NCBI GenBank assembly: GCA_018398805.1
Contig: JAGFBZ010001584.1
Location: forward strand, 1,240,001-1,304,000
Direction of reading: 5' to 3'
Source: Hirundichthys speculiger
Lineage: Eukaryota > Chordata > Actinopteri > Beloniformes > Exocoetidae
Length of the DNA stretch: 64,000 nucleotides
This document shows positions 46,052 through 57,302 of the stretch, in pieces. The position numbers and the translations under genes were made by a program. Under the pieces are notes generated by a model. The model did no database searches. It was not told the DNA's origin and saw only the letters and a program-made list of their open reading frames with translations. The first letter of the stretch is position 1. Each line of letters opens with the position of its first letter.

Positions 46052-47295
46052 ATCAGCGTATCATTCGTTCATTTTATGTCCGATTTCGAATCCAAAATCG
46101 GAAAATGGATAACGACCTGTTATTTCATTACTCGTTTACAAAGAAAGGGTTTAATTACTAGAAGCTTAATCTGCACACGACACCACCTACTGGACAGGTG
46201 TATAATCACAGGCAGCTGGATCTCAACCACCGCTGGTTGTGGCGCATTGAATATTTGTCTGTCATGGCCCTTGGGAATGATTATGAATTACAAAGACTGT
46301 ATGACCAAATAAATTCTTTACGTACATTGTCTCATATGTGCATAATAAAATATGCCACGGATGAATTCTGTGTGTGTAAAGTTTCCTAGTATGGAAATAT
46401 CATATAATGTGGCAGGTTGTGTAATAATGTTTTTTTTTTTTTTTTTTAATCACTTTTTAATCACTTCAGGAGAATAGCATGGGCCTGAGCAGGTAGAGGA
46501 CAGTGAAAGAGCTGGTCAAACTGGGAAGAGGGCAACTGAGTATGCTTGTGTAACTTGAACAATGACCTACAGGACAGGGAAACTTTAGTCATTTTTATTA
46601 AGAAGTAATTGTCTCTCAACAGGTTTTGAGTGACTCCTTTTTTTGACACAAACTCTCTGGCCTTTCACATGGTACAGAAGACTGTGTGCACAAAAATGCA
46701 AATCATATTCTCAAAAATGGGGGTCGTATCATAATCGAGGTCCAAACTTTTCTATTGTCGTTACACATCTGCGCCACTAGATGGAGCTGCACCGAAGTAA
46801 ACAGTAAGCGAATGGAGCATCACAGAGAACACATGGAGCAGATGTGATGTTAAATGGAGGAACCACGCCACTGATTTGAGCAAAGGGGCTTGAAAGTTTT
46901 GCAGTCCAGAATATATTTATTTATTTACAGACTGAATTGTTAGTATTGCTACCCTAGTAGCCCGAACTGCCGCGCACAAAGCCATTTCCGGGTCGTGTAA
47001 ACCGGACCAATTAAATATTTAAAACAAAGTCAGTCCCGTGGCCCATTTTTTCATTTCGCATTTTTGATCCAAGTCTAAAATTGGAATATGAAAAACCAGG
47101 CTTTTTTTGTTGTTGTTTTTTTGTGTTAAGATTAACAAACGAAAAACAAAACGTCACTTTTTCATTTTTATATTTTTGATTGACAGTTGAATGGAAAGAA
47201 CGAATGATACGGATTCAGGTCATTATCAGTTTCCCGATTTTGAATTCTAAATATATTGGATTCTGGATATAAAATGAACGAAATGATACGCTGAT
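46052..47295. mobile_element. 1.24-kb non-autonomous element with long terminal inverted repeats
   Basis: The left end ATCAGCGTATCATT (46052 on) and the reverse complement of the right end (ending 47295) match over about 30 bp with one indel and one substitution. They match again over the next 30-40 bp (AAAATCGG, GATAA(C/T)GACCTG), giving imperfect terminal repeats of about 70-80 bp. GTATCATTCGTTC is repeated again inside the right end (47198-47210, inverted). Flanks share AAGAAA within an 8-bp window, suggesting a decayed target duplication. No transposase is encoded. A CTCF-like CCACTAGATGGAG lies inside at about 46774. Family not assigned. Confidence 0.75.
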
Positions 47296-48765
47296 CAAGA
47301 AAATCCACTCTATCATGCTTGCTGATAATGTCACAATTTATAGTTTTATTTAGTCTTGGTTTCCTTGTAGGACTGTTCTGTGTTTTGCTGTTTTACTTTT
47401 TTTCCTACTGTTTGGTCTACCTTACTCCCCCGTGTCCCTCTACTTCTTGCTGCCTTCCCCAATTGTTCACAGCTCTCTCATCAACCTCTGTGAGTATACA
47501 TTTTGTCTTTTCTCCTTTCTCTTCCAGTCCATTCGTGGTGCTTTCCAATCATGCTGTCCTGTCAGCTTTGTGTGTGTTTCAGCTTTGGATATCCTGTTGT
47601 GGCATCACTTTCTATTCTTCAGGTTTTTTTCTGGTTAATAAAAGGAAATTATTCTTAATCCTGCCCTCATGTGAATCCTACACACACACTCACTCTATTT
47701 ATAACAGTCAGATAATCGAAGCGACCTGAGCAGAACCTGAATGCCACTTACCTGATTAATTTCTATTGGTGTAAGCAGTAAGGATATTTAGTTTTTGCAC
47801 ACACTGCTTCAGAATTTCAGATTACTTAAAAAAAAAAAAAAACTAGATGACACAAATTTTAATGTTATTGTTCATATGAGGATGTTTACCTAATTTTAAG
47901 TTTTTTTTTTTTAAATGTCTCAGTACGTGAGCCCTAAGAATTGAGTTTATTTTCTTTCACATAACTATAAATCAATGGATGGTTTAACGTGTACTGCCCT
48001 ATCCGGCCTGAGTGTCTTGGCGAAGCAGGCAGCCCACTGCTGGGAACAAACCCAGCGCGTTTTATTTCAACACTGTCCTTAGGATACCACACAACCTTCC
48101 CCAGACTCAAGCAGCTGCTTCCGGAAGCAACAAGGGGCGTTGGGGGCACTTTCTATTGTTTGACTCTCAAATAGCCAATTACATCAACCTCTAAAGTCAA
48201 ACAATTTCAGACTCTTGAGCTTGGGGAGAAAATGAAACACAATAAAGTCCCCCCCTTTAGATAAAATTGAATGGGGGGGGGGCAAGAATCTAAGTTTGAA
48301 CAACAAACTACAGACCAACTAGGCTCTTTGATGTTTTGAGTGGGTCAGAGTACAGGAGGGAATCTGTCAACTAGACTCCCAATGGAGCACAATGAACTGC
48401 TTCAACTGTGAACATCTGTGTAGATAATTAAACACATTCAAAAGCCTTAAGGGGGGAGAGCGCTTTAAAAACATAAAAGACAGGACACACAGGACACACT
48501 TAAAAGCAGCGACCACCTTCTGACTTGATCGCCCTGACCGCTCTCAGAGTTTTGAATTTTCATACACATGTTGTGTATTCCCAGATCCCTTCACCAGCTG
48601 CTCCTGTTGCCAGGCAGGTGCCTTGGGCTTTGGTTTATGTAACGACTGTAAAGCAATACGTGCAGTGTGACTGACTGAAATCCTGCATGGCCAATGATGT
48701 GGCGAGATGAAACGGAATCATTGCAAACAATTTCACGTGTTAAATTGGCACGTTGCTGGATTTAA
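47296..48765. other. Intergenic DNA 3' of taf1a, no gene recognised
   Basis: Open frame 47319-47729 is hydrophobic and Phe/Ser-rich and has no recognisable family. The region 48000-48140 is less AT-rich but carries no gene I can support. Confidence 0.45.
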
Positions 48766-48768
48766 GAC

Positions 48769-49567
48769 TTTATTTCATGGGTCAGTGTAAAACAGAACAA
48801 GCCTTTACAGTATTTGAAGACCTGGATCATGCTAACAAACATTCTTAAAAAAAAAAACTCTTAACAGACAAAAAATAAAAATCAATCAATAATTCTGAGC
48901 CTTCCGATGTTTATTAAGTAAAGAGTTGACGGCTGAATAAGCTGAATTTGTGCAAAAATACAAAGACAAGTTGACAGAGATATCTGTGAAGTGACCGAGG
49001 ACACATTTACCAGAAAAGAGGCTTCTCCTGGGACTTTCAGCAGCAGCCAGCTGCCAACTGCTCGTCGCACATGTCTGCACAACATGCTGCTCAAAGTCTG
49101 TGATGAATCTTCTTACATGACGGGGAGAAAATCCCCCAGGCTTTGTGCAGTGCAGACTCACTGCAGATATGAAAACACCTCTGTTACAGTCGACGATCAG
49201 AAAGAGGTTTGGCTCTTATAAAAATATTTACAGAAACCGTCACGGCAGTGTGAACAGTGACTTTCAGAGCTACTCTGGCTCTTTCAAAATTAGGTGGTCA
49301 AAGCTTTCATAATTAAATACAGAGCAAGATCTCCACTTAGTGGATATTCATGCTTGCAGCAAGACAGCCATTACAAATTCAATACAGTTCTCCCAACATG
49401 AAGGACCACCATCAAGGAGCTTGAGAACACGTTACACTACGTCTGTGAACCTTGAATTAAATATATTTTCATGACAGAAGTCTGATTGAAATAAACATAA
49501 AAAGCACCTTCATGTATACATGATGCTCAGGTGACAGTTTAATGTTTCTCATTCAAGTCTGGTCTCC
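48769..49567 (-). terminator. taf1a: taf1a 3' UTR and polyadenylation signals
   Basis: Downstream of the taf1a stop on the minus strand. AATAAA signals read on the minus strand lie at 48910-48915 and 48769-48774, giving 3' UTRs of about 0.65-0.8 kb. Which is used is not known. Confidence 0.45.
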
Positions 49568-52500
49568 CTACTCCACAATCTCATACTCAGCGGTGTACTT
49601 AAGTTCTCGGTCTGTGGAAAAAACAAAAACAACACAAAACAAAAAAATTACAAAAAGATCTACAGTTTTCATGTGATGTTTTAGCGCCTCATTTCCACTT
49701 GTCCTCCCGTCGATTACGGGACATGCCCCCTGTTGGTCAATGCAAGGAAGTACAGTAATGTACATATGGGTTGGGTCCAGTAACACTCACGAGCTGTTCC
49801 CATGGGAGAGAAACTTGTTTTCTACCTTTTAATAGCCTACACTATTAGCCTACATAATTTCACTACATCATCAAACAACTGAAAGAGGTTTGTTTTTCTG
49901 AAACTCTAAATGATGTTAATGAATAAAGATATTTTCTGCATTGCTCATACTATTGATTTGGCTCTACAGAGGGGGGAAAAAAGTCTCAAATATGGCAAAG
50001 CATTTGTACAGTACTATACACACAACAGTAAAGTGAGCTTTTGACTTGAGATTTTGTTGCGTCTACAGTTTTTGAAGTGTTTAAATTAGCACCTACAAAC
50101 ATTTGCTTGTCAGGAAGGAAGGAATATACAGTACAAATACCTGCTGTTACTGGCAGAAAAAAAAAGGTTTAAGATAGAATCAGTGTCTGGATAATAAAGA
50201 TCTCTGCACTTCATACATGTGTCAGCTGCAATGATGACAACAGCTCCCAGGAGGAGGAATTCTCAAAAAAAGAAAAAGCTACTTACTTGGACAGAGGATT
50301 TTTGCCAGTGATGTCTTCACTTCTAAAAGCTCAGGGTTCTCCTTGGAGTCTTTTCTAGCATGGAAACTTGTGAAGTGCAGAGCAGGCCACCAGTCTTTTC
50401 TCGAAGCCATTGCTTCACTCACAATCCTCTCAAAGTCATCTCTGTTTCAAACCAAAATTACACAGACAAAAAAAAATAAAAAAAATACTTCAGTGTCTGT
50501 TTGTGAGAGGAAAACCAGCTGCACTTTGCTGCAAGGTTTATTCAAAATATAATTTCAAAATGTATAAACATTGCATACATACTCTATCTGCAGTTTCTGA
50601 ATAATGCTCTGCAAACGCTTCCATAGTTCAATGTTGCTCCTCCAACAGGCGAAGTCGAGCATTTCCAAAATAACTTCTAAGCTTTTCTGGATGTTAGTTT
50701 TTTTCTCTTTCAAAGAAACATCAGTACTTCATGTTAAGATTGTGAGAAGTCATTATACGACAAAGCAATGAAAAAGAAGTTTTACATTTTATTTAAGAAC
50801 AGGTGGCACTAAATTATTTGAATTCTATGTGCAATTATGCAAAAACATAACACATTCAAATAACAACTGAATCTGCTTTTACCTGACTGGAGCAGGAGGG
50901 AAATGAACTCCAGCATCAGCTCGTGACTGGGGACTAATACACGGAGGTTCTAAAGGATATTTGAGAAAAGAGAAAAAAAAAAAGTAAACTTTTAAGAATA
51001 TATCAGTTACAAGCTTTTTGTGCATAAAGCTGTAAATACAATAAGATGCAGAAACAATATGATAGATAAAGAAAAAGTATCAAAATGTGAAAAAGGTTAC
51101 ATACTGCTACAAGTGTCAGCTATTTTCTAATCTTTAAAGGAGCATTCCGGAGTTAAAACAACCCCATGTCTTTTATAAGTTAATAATGAATGAATATATT
51201 TGTTTGGGACCAAAATTGCATGAATTGAAACTACTTTGATTCACGTTGAGAGTTTAAAGTCCTTACTATCCAGTTACAGACCTCTGGTTGCTTTAAACTC
51301 CAGTATGTTCCTTTAAAGGAATCCTCATCTTTGTGTTTAGGCACTGAGTCAGTGCTACAGTGCTTTAAACATGCAGGAATACCTTTAGCACTTTCATTAG
51401 TTTCTTCTGAGGAGCATTCTGACGCTTCAAGTACTGGTAGAGATAGACATGTGCATTGGGATTTGGTGGAAAACTGCTGTCAAATGCGTAGTCGTTCAGG
51501 ACTCTCAGAGCCTCTTCGTGATCCTCATAGAACTCCAGCATCTGCCAGAAGAACAGTGCATCAACACGAGATGCAGAGATATTTCCTTTCACTGATTAAC
51601 AGCCAGCTTGATACAAGAGCCATGTTTGAAAAATACAAAAACTGATTTTTTTTTTTTTTTTGGCTCTACAATAAAAATAAAAGGTTGTGTTACTAAAATA
51701 GACAGTAGGTCTATTTTATTGTAGCTTCTAATATTTTTAAGTTGCCAAGCCAACTTATTTAAATGTTTTCCAAACATGAGCACAGATGTTCCAAGAACCA
51801 ATTCTACCAAACCTAGTATCAAAAAGCCACAGATATGCTGTGCAATATGAAAATAGACCCCTCAAAAAAGTTCTTAAATACGGCATTCATATTTTGCAAT
51901 CACTGGGTAAAAATTCAACATTACTTCAGTCTTAGTAGTATTTTGCTAGATTTATGACTTTTGAAAATATATAAATGTTTCTTCTATTAAAACCTGAAGG
52001 AATGAATGCTCACCTCAACGTAACTCAGAATGAAGGGATCCCAAACACCTGGATGTTTCAAAATCTCCTTCAGATTGACAGAGGCTTGTCTGAAGTAATT
52101 ATGCATGCCTTGGTTCTCAGGGTCAAAATAACCTGAAAAGAGACAGTCAAACATCCCACAACAATGAGGAGCTTACTCTTAAATCAACACTGATAATATA
52201 TTCAGCTACTCAGATTCTCAGTTACACATGCAGTTACGTTATTTACCCTTTAGGTGGCAGTACAACATCAAATAAAGGCCATGCAAACTTTGGCTCATAC
52301 AAATAAATAATGGATGCTCTTGAGCTGTTAAGTTATACATCGTCTTACCCGCGTTAGAGACCCTACACTTCTTGTCACACCAGATGATGTAATCCAGTAA
52401 GCTCCTGTAGGCCTGGATGAGTCTCGTCTTCTGCTGCTGAGTGACTGACTCCTTGCCATACCTCCAGGTTTCAGCTTCAGCAAGCTTCTGCTTTGCACCT

Positions 52501-54601
52501 TCAATCTGACCGTGGAGCATCAGGTGGAAGGAATGTTCCAGAGAAATCTAGAAAAACAGATACAAAAGGTATCATAAAAAAAAAGTTGTTTAAAAAAAGA
52601 AAGATGAAATGTGTGCACTGCAGTCAGGTTAGTTAGTTAGTTGGTATACCGTCAGGTAATGTTTAAATCCTGAATGTTTCATGCGCTCATAGATGATGTT
52701 GTAGTCTTCCATCGTTGTTTTGGGATGGTGGTGGAGGATCTCAGTGCTTAGTCTCCAAATAAGCTGGAGTGGAAATTGCAAAGAAAGGGTTGATATCACA
52801 GCTGGAATGTCAAACTTGCCTTCAATAAACATTAAACCTTTAACATAACTCAATGCATATTTTGTGCTTATATACATACAGTCTCATTAATTTAACCAAG
52901 TTGTGGCTCTCACCTTTAATGGTGTGTGTAATCATTTAGTTTTGTACAATTGGCTCAGTATTGGTAACATGACATAAAAACAAACCTACCTCTTTATAGG
53001 ATTGTGCTTTGTGTTGAGATTTGTCCTCTAACATTTGGAAGTAACATGCCATATACTCTGCTGCCTCCTCCCATCGATGATGCAGCATGGCTTCTCTGAT
53101 CTTCTCCAGACACGTTCTGCAACTCTGATGAAACCCATCTTCATTTCTCTTCTCTGAAAGTTTTATATTATTGAAAAACATGCATTTCGTGATAGTAGAA
53201 ATATGAAATATTTTGTTTTCATTTGTTCAAAGCATTGTGACAAAAAACAGTGTGCACAGCTTTTCATTAAATGGTGTTCATACGGGGCCTGGTTATCCGT
53301 ATGTGAACATAGACACGATCAGTTACGCACATGTACAGTAGGTTTCTGACCATATATCAGGAATGTTTTATCATCTGAGTCCCTTTTAAATGACAGAGGA
53401 ATGTTCATTATTTTGGATCAGGTTTATCCATGCTACAGTATCCTATATCCAGTGATGCTGGCAACACACAACCAGGATGCTCCAAAAGTCCCCTTTTGAT
53501 CATGTTATGAGCGGTACTGCTGCACATGCAAACATCGTCATAAGACATGAAAATTCATGTCTGGCCTGAGCGGGCACCATGAGTCCAATACCTCTTAGTA
53601 AAGTAGACTTTATGTGATCTCTTTAAGTCCTAATGTACAGTGAAGAGGATGTCTGGACCTGCCACTGATATAACAGCTGTAGGCTTGGAACTAAGAGCAC
53701 CTGGTCTTTTCTTTTCAAAATGGCAGACAATGCATTAAATCTATGGAAACAATAGGGGGAAGTGAACAGTTTGTTACAGATATTATTTTTTCTTTTTGAT
53801 AATCACTTGATTCAAGGTTTTGGGCACTATACAGTAATTGTTAGCCCTTTCAATGCAAATTTTTTCTTCGGCCTCCTTTGTAACAGGATGGCAAGGCATC
53901 CACTTTCCATTTCAATCGATTTCCATACTTGAGGAAGCAGAGTCCTGAGCGAGGCAGAGAGGATTTCACCCAGAACTGATGCAGGGTAATCAGACTGGCA
54001 GGACATGAGGGAGGGAGGGGAGGGAGGGGGGGGCAGACAGAGCTGGAAAGTGAAAGCTCAAAGGAGGATGTGTCATCATCTGAGGAAGCTGAGCAGGAAC
54101 AACTGGATAACGCCCACTGTTACGTCATCTGTTGATCCTGATGATTCATTCAACCGGTTGTAGATTAGCTTAAAGTACAACCAACTGTGTCTCTCATTTG
54201 GTCAGCAGTCAAATGAAATATGATGTCCACTAAAATGGAAAGATAAGATCAATCTATAAACTTATTGGGGAAACAAAATCTTGTAAAATATCTCTTGCAA
54301 TCATAATACTTAACTTATGTTAAAGTCATAAGGAAAATGTTTCACATATTTTCTAAATTTCTAGGTCACAGGACGATATATTAACAAATATGTAACAATT
54401 ACATGTCAGCCAAAACTGTTCAGAGGTTAGGGTATAACAGAAGAAACAGGTACAGTGTATGTTGTGCACTTCACCTGCAAGCATCGGTTCAACGAGAGGG
54501 AGCTTTAATGTTTTCCCTCCTTGTTTAGAGTGACCATCAGAGGAGTCACTGTCATCTTCCAAGTTCCCATGAAGACCCAACTCTCTGTCCAAGTCATCCA
54601 T
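49568..54601 (-). CDS. taf1a: TATA box-binding protein-associated factor, RNA polymerase I subunit A
   Basis: TAF1A (TAFI48) is a subunit of SL1/TIF-IB, the TBP-containing complex that recruits RNA polymerase I to rRNA gene promoters in the nucleolus. Ten coding exons join in frame: 54601-54475, 53153-52990, 52763-52650, 52547-52349, 52132-52014, 51541-51383, 50949-50883, 50706-50583, 50441-50287 and 49611-49568 (1272 nt, 423 aa; human 450). Every border is GT-AG. Family landmarks in order: MDDLDREL start, REAMLHHRWEEAAEYMACYF, RLSTEILHHHPKTTMED, AEAETWRYG, GVWDPFILSYVE, MLEFYEDHEEALRVLNDYAF, NPNAHVYLYQYLKRQ, VPSHELMLEF and SRKDWWPALHF. The repeated Trp/Leu-rich helices fit the helical repeat fold. 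The C-terminus ends sooner than in human and lacks its basic tail. Confidence 0.96.
53154..54474 (-). other. taf1a: taf1a intron after first coding exon
   Basis: 1.3-kb intron, donor GTGAAG. It contains a purine-rich G-tract cluster at about 54009-54033 (runs of three or more G separated by single A) with quadruplex-forming potential. No other feature is seen. Confidence 0.8.
54009..54033 (+). other. G-quadruplex-type G-tract cluster
   Basis: At least five runs of three or more G, each separated by a single A, ending in a run of nine or more G. The G-rich strand is plus, the template strand for taf1a. Confidence 0.75.
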
Positions 54602-54869
54602 AATCAGCACTGCAGTTAGACTCTGGCATGAAGCACTGCCACCTGCAGGAATAAAAAATGTCTTCACATTGTTTTTAAATTATACACATCACCTCAGCCA
54701 CTTCTATAGAGCTACAATGGCCATGTGACAATTACAACTCAAGCAACCACTACATTTGTGAACATGTGAAGTTTAACTTGGTGTTTTTTGGCATAAAAAT
54801 CAGTTCACAATGTTGACAGTTAAGAGATCCTAAACTGCACATCTAAAAACCTAGACTGGATCTCTAAGG

Positions 54870-54981
54870 ATTGTTCCAACACCTTGTTGAATCTATGAGT
54901 TGAGGCTGTTCTGAAGGCAAAGGAGGATCAAGCTAGTACTGGCAAGTTGTACCTGATCAAGTTCCCGCTGGAGGGTTTTAA
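54870..54981 (+). mobile_element. End fragment of a common fish DNA transposon
   Basis: TTGTTGAATCTATGAG, GTTCTGAAGGCAAAGGAGG, CTAGTACTGGCAAG and GTACCTGATCAAGT follow the order of an abundant fish element ending in 'gttctgaaggcaaaagg...tgtacctaataaagtg'. Short relic inside the taf1a first intron. Confidence 0.5.
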
Positions 54982-55144
54982 CTTTACCATGGCGTAAAGA
55001 AAAACAGGCATCCTGGACACTTGAATTGCATTTTGTTTTACAATCACATGGACTGTCAAGTGTTTGCACATCATTTACTTAAGGACATGACACCAGCATG
55101 CACAAAGAAAGAAAATAAAAATTTCAAAAAAAAAAAAAAAGACA

Positions 55145-55632
55145 AAAAGGTTGGTGGAGTAGACTCCAGGGGATGGTTAAAGTGTGCAGTAAAATTGTTG
55201 GCACCCCCCTGACAGAGATCTCGGCCTTGCACAAAACCAGGTCTTTAAAGAAAGCCAGACTGGTCTTCTCTGACCCGAGCCACCCTCTGGCATCTGAATT
55301 TAGGTTGCTCTCCTCGAGACGTAATTTCAGGTGCCAAGAATAAGAACAAACAGATTTAAAAAAAATCCTGGGTTCCGGTGGTCATTGGCCTTTTAAATAA
55401 TGAATAGTTTTAACCCCCTTTTAAGACGCACTGCACTGTGGGCAACTAATTTAACTAATTTAATTTTGTCTCTGTTTTTATTATTTTATTGCCTTTTATT
55501 GTCTTGTTCTTGTCAGTGTCGTGCATGTATTGTTGTGATCTTGCTGCTACTGCACTGCTAATTGCCCCCTGGGGACAATAAAGTTTTCTTGATCTTCTTG
55601 ATCTTGATTGATCTTGATCTTGATCTTGATCT
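55145..55632 (+). mobile_element. 5'-truncated non-LTR retrotransposon 3' end
   Basis: Antisense to taf1a in its first intron. The upstream part translates to pieces such as KARLVFSDPSHPLASEF, the C-terminus of a fish LINE reverse transcriptase. The 3' end reads TTGCCCCCTGGGGACAATAA and finishes in a (GATCTT)n tail at 55594-55633, which is the usual LINE ending. The copy is dead, with a frame broken near 55360. Confidence 0.65.
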
Positions 55633-56227
55633 TCTGTGAAATATTGATTTCTGGGTCTATTATTTGGGTCATGAATTTAACTTTAATGCATACCACCTTA
55701 ACATTCCTGCAGGTTGTAATATATAAAATATTCCTTTGGGGTATTACATTTTTACAACAAGGTGCTTTTTTAAAGGCCAATGTTGGTCAGCAGCTTATTG
55801 ATTTAAATCTTCCAGTATGCTTGAACTGCGATAGTTGATGGATGAAAACAAGGTTCATTAGCAATGTGTCAGTTGCATGCAGATAGTACAAGAGTGTTTC
55901 AATAGATTAGTCCATAAATAACTCACTTTACACCAAAGGTGGCGATTGAACAATATTTACAACTTCTACTTTGATGAATACCTTGTTCTTATGTAATTAA
56001 TAAAAGGCAACTGTTTTTTTCTAAAGAGCACGTTTCATTACTGTCTGTGTCCCCAATTTTAAAAATTAGCTTGAAGGTACATTTTGATGCTAAATCTAAA
56101 GCTTATTAGTTCCCATGGCATATCTTTCAATAATCACAAGGAAATGTACATATCATATAATAGTATATTTGTATTGAGAAGAGGCATACCTAATCACAGG
56201 TAAAACAAAGTTAGCTCGTGTCCTTAC

Positions 56228-57181
56228 CTCCAAACAGGAAAGTTTACTCTGTTTGTCAAAGGAGTTAACCAACCAGACGATGCTAACAGCTAATTTGAAG
56301 CACTGAACCGACATCTGCGTTTGAGCAGCTGGTCTGACTTTGAAGTCCCGGTGATCTTTTCAAACAAACAATATTTAAAGCAAGTAATTATTCTTCGGTG
56401 AGTTGTTTATAACTACCACGCTTCCAGTGCAGCTAAGGAAGTCCACGGGGAAGCTGCGCGCTGATTCGCTGCTGCGACCGACGCGTCACCGGAAACGCGT
56501 TTCCATAGGCTGTAAATGGCGGTGGTTCCTCTGATGTTTGGTCCGGTTGAGATGGATAAAAATATAATATATATATCCTGTTTAAAATGTAACTCCACCA
56601 TCTCATTTCCGGTCCGGTTAAAATGGATAAATACTTTTGGTTTAGTTTGAAAACTAAACACAGGAAACATTATAGCCCATTAAAAATTGAACTCCTTCCA
56701 ACCCTGGTTAACAAGATATTGGTTACTTTTGGATATTTTAAAAGCTAATGAAAGTTTGTACAATTAAAACTCCGCAAGAATTGTTCTATTTTTGAACATA
56801 TTAGTGGAAATGTTTTTACGGCTCTTTTCGGTGACAATATTCTACAATAATCAGGATGTGTCAGGGCTTGGGGTTGATAAAAAAAAAAAAAGATCAAGCT
56901 TCATGGATGCATGTAAAGTGAGGTGTCAGTCAGACATCCTTGTGGAGAGTGGAAAACGACTGAATCGTTCCAGAAGAATCTTCACTCACTAGTTATAATT
57001 CTCCCTTATCGCTGTGTGCACTTGAACTGCCTCCCACAGTCCCTTGAAGCAGCCAAATCCACCCGTAGATCCAGTGAAAACCAATCCTTGCCTACACCCA
57101 GCCGGATCTGATCTGCTGACGTGTCAGCCCAGTGCTCATGCTCCAGCGGCGGAGTCAAGCCAGGCGACTAAAACTGCCAGC
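56228..57181. promoter_or_regulatory. Divergent promoter region of taf1a and mia3
   Basis: taf1a (minus) and mia3 (plus) are arranged head to head, with about 0.75 kb between the predicted taf1a first exon end and the mia3 start codon. Near the taf1a side are CpG-rich words (GACGCGTCACCGGAAACGCG at about 56479-56498, ETS-like CCGGAA) and AAATGGCGG (56514-56522), a YY1-type site. GGTCCGGTT with a following ATGGATAAA occurs twice (about 56540 and 56612), part of a local duplication. No TATA box is evident. A shared CpG promoter is plausible but not shown. Confidence 0.5.
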
Positions 57182-57302
57182 ATGGCAGCAAAACACTTTT
57201 ACCGACAAGGATTTTTATTACTTTTATTTAACTTTATCTCAACCGCAGCCTTGGAGAGAAGGTTCTCCAACTTTAAAAGATGCGCCGACCAGGAGTGCAG
57301 CA
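57182..57302 (+). CDS. mia3: mia3 exon 1: signal peptide
   Basis: Codes MAAKHFYRQGFLLLLFNFIS then TAALERRF and the Cys-containing KRCADQEC that begins the SH3-like domain; donor GTAAGT, phase 1. The hydrophobic core FLLLLFNFI fits a cleaved ER signal peptide. The ATG context (A at -3, G at +4) is strong. Confidence 0.93.

Larger units (their letters stand above)
54602..56440 (-). other. taf1a: taf1a 5' UTR and first intron
   Basis: The coding ATG lies 41 nt inside an exon that starts at 54642 after the acceptor TTCCTGCAG. A consensus donor, TTTGGAG|GTAAGGA (junction 56228/56227), marks a predicted non-coding first exon of about 56228-56440. The intron between them contains a Tc1-like end fragment and an antisense LINE fragment, listed separately. 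Confidence 0.6.

Noticed and set aside
47319..47729. 136-codon hydrophobic frame
   Set aside because: Phe/Leu/Ser-rich from T-rich DNA; no recognised family.
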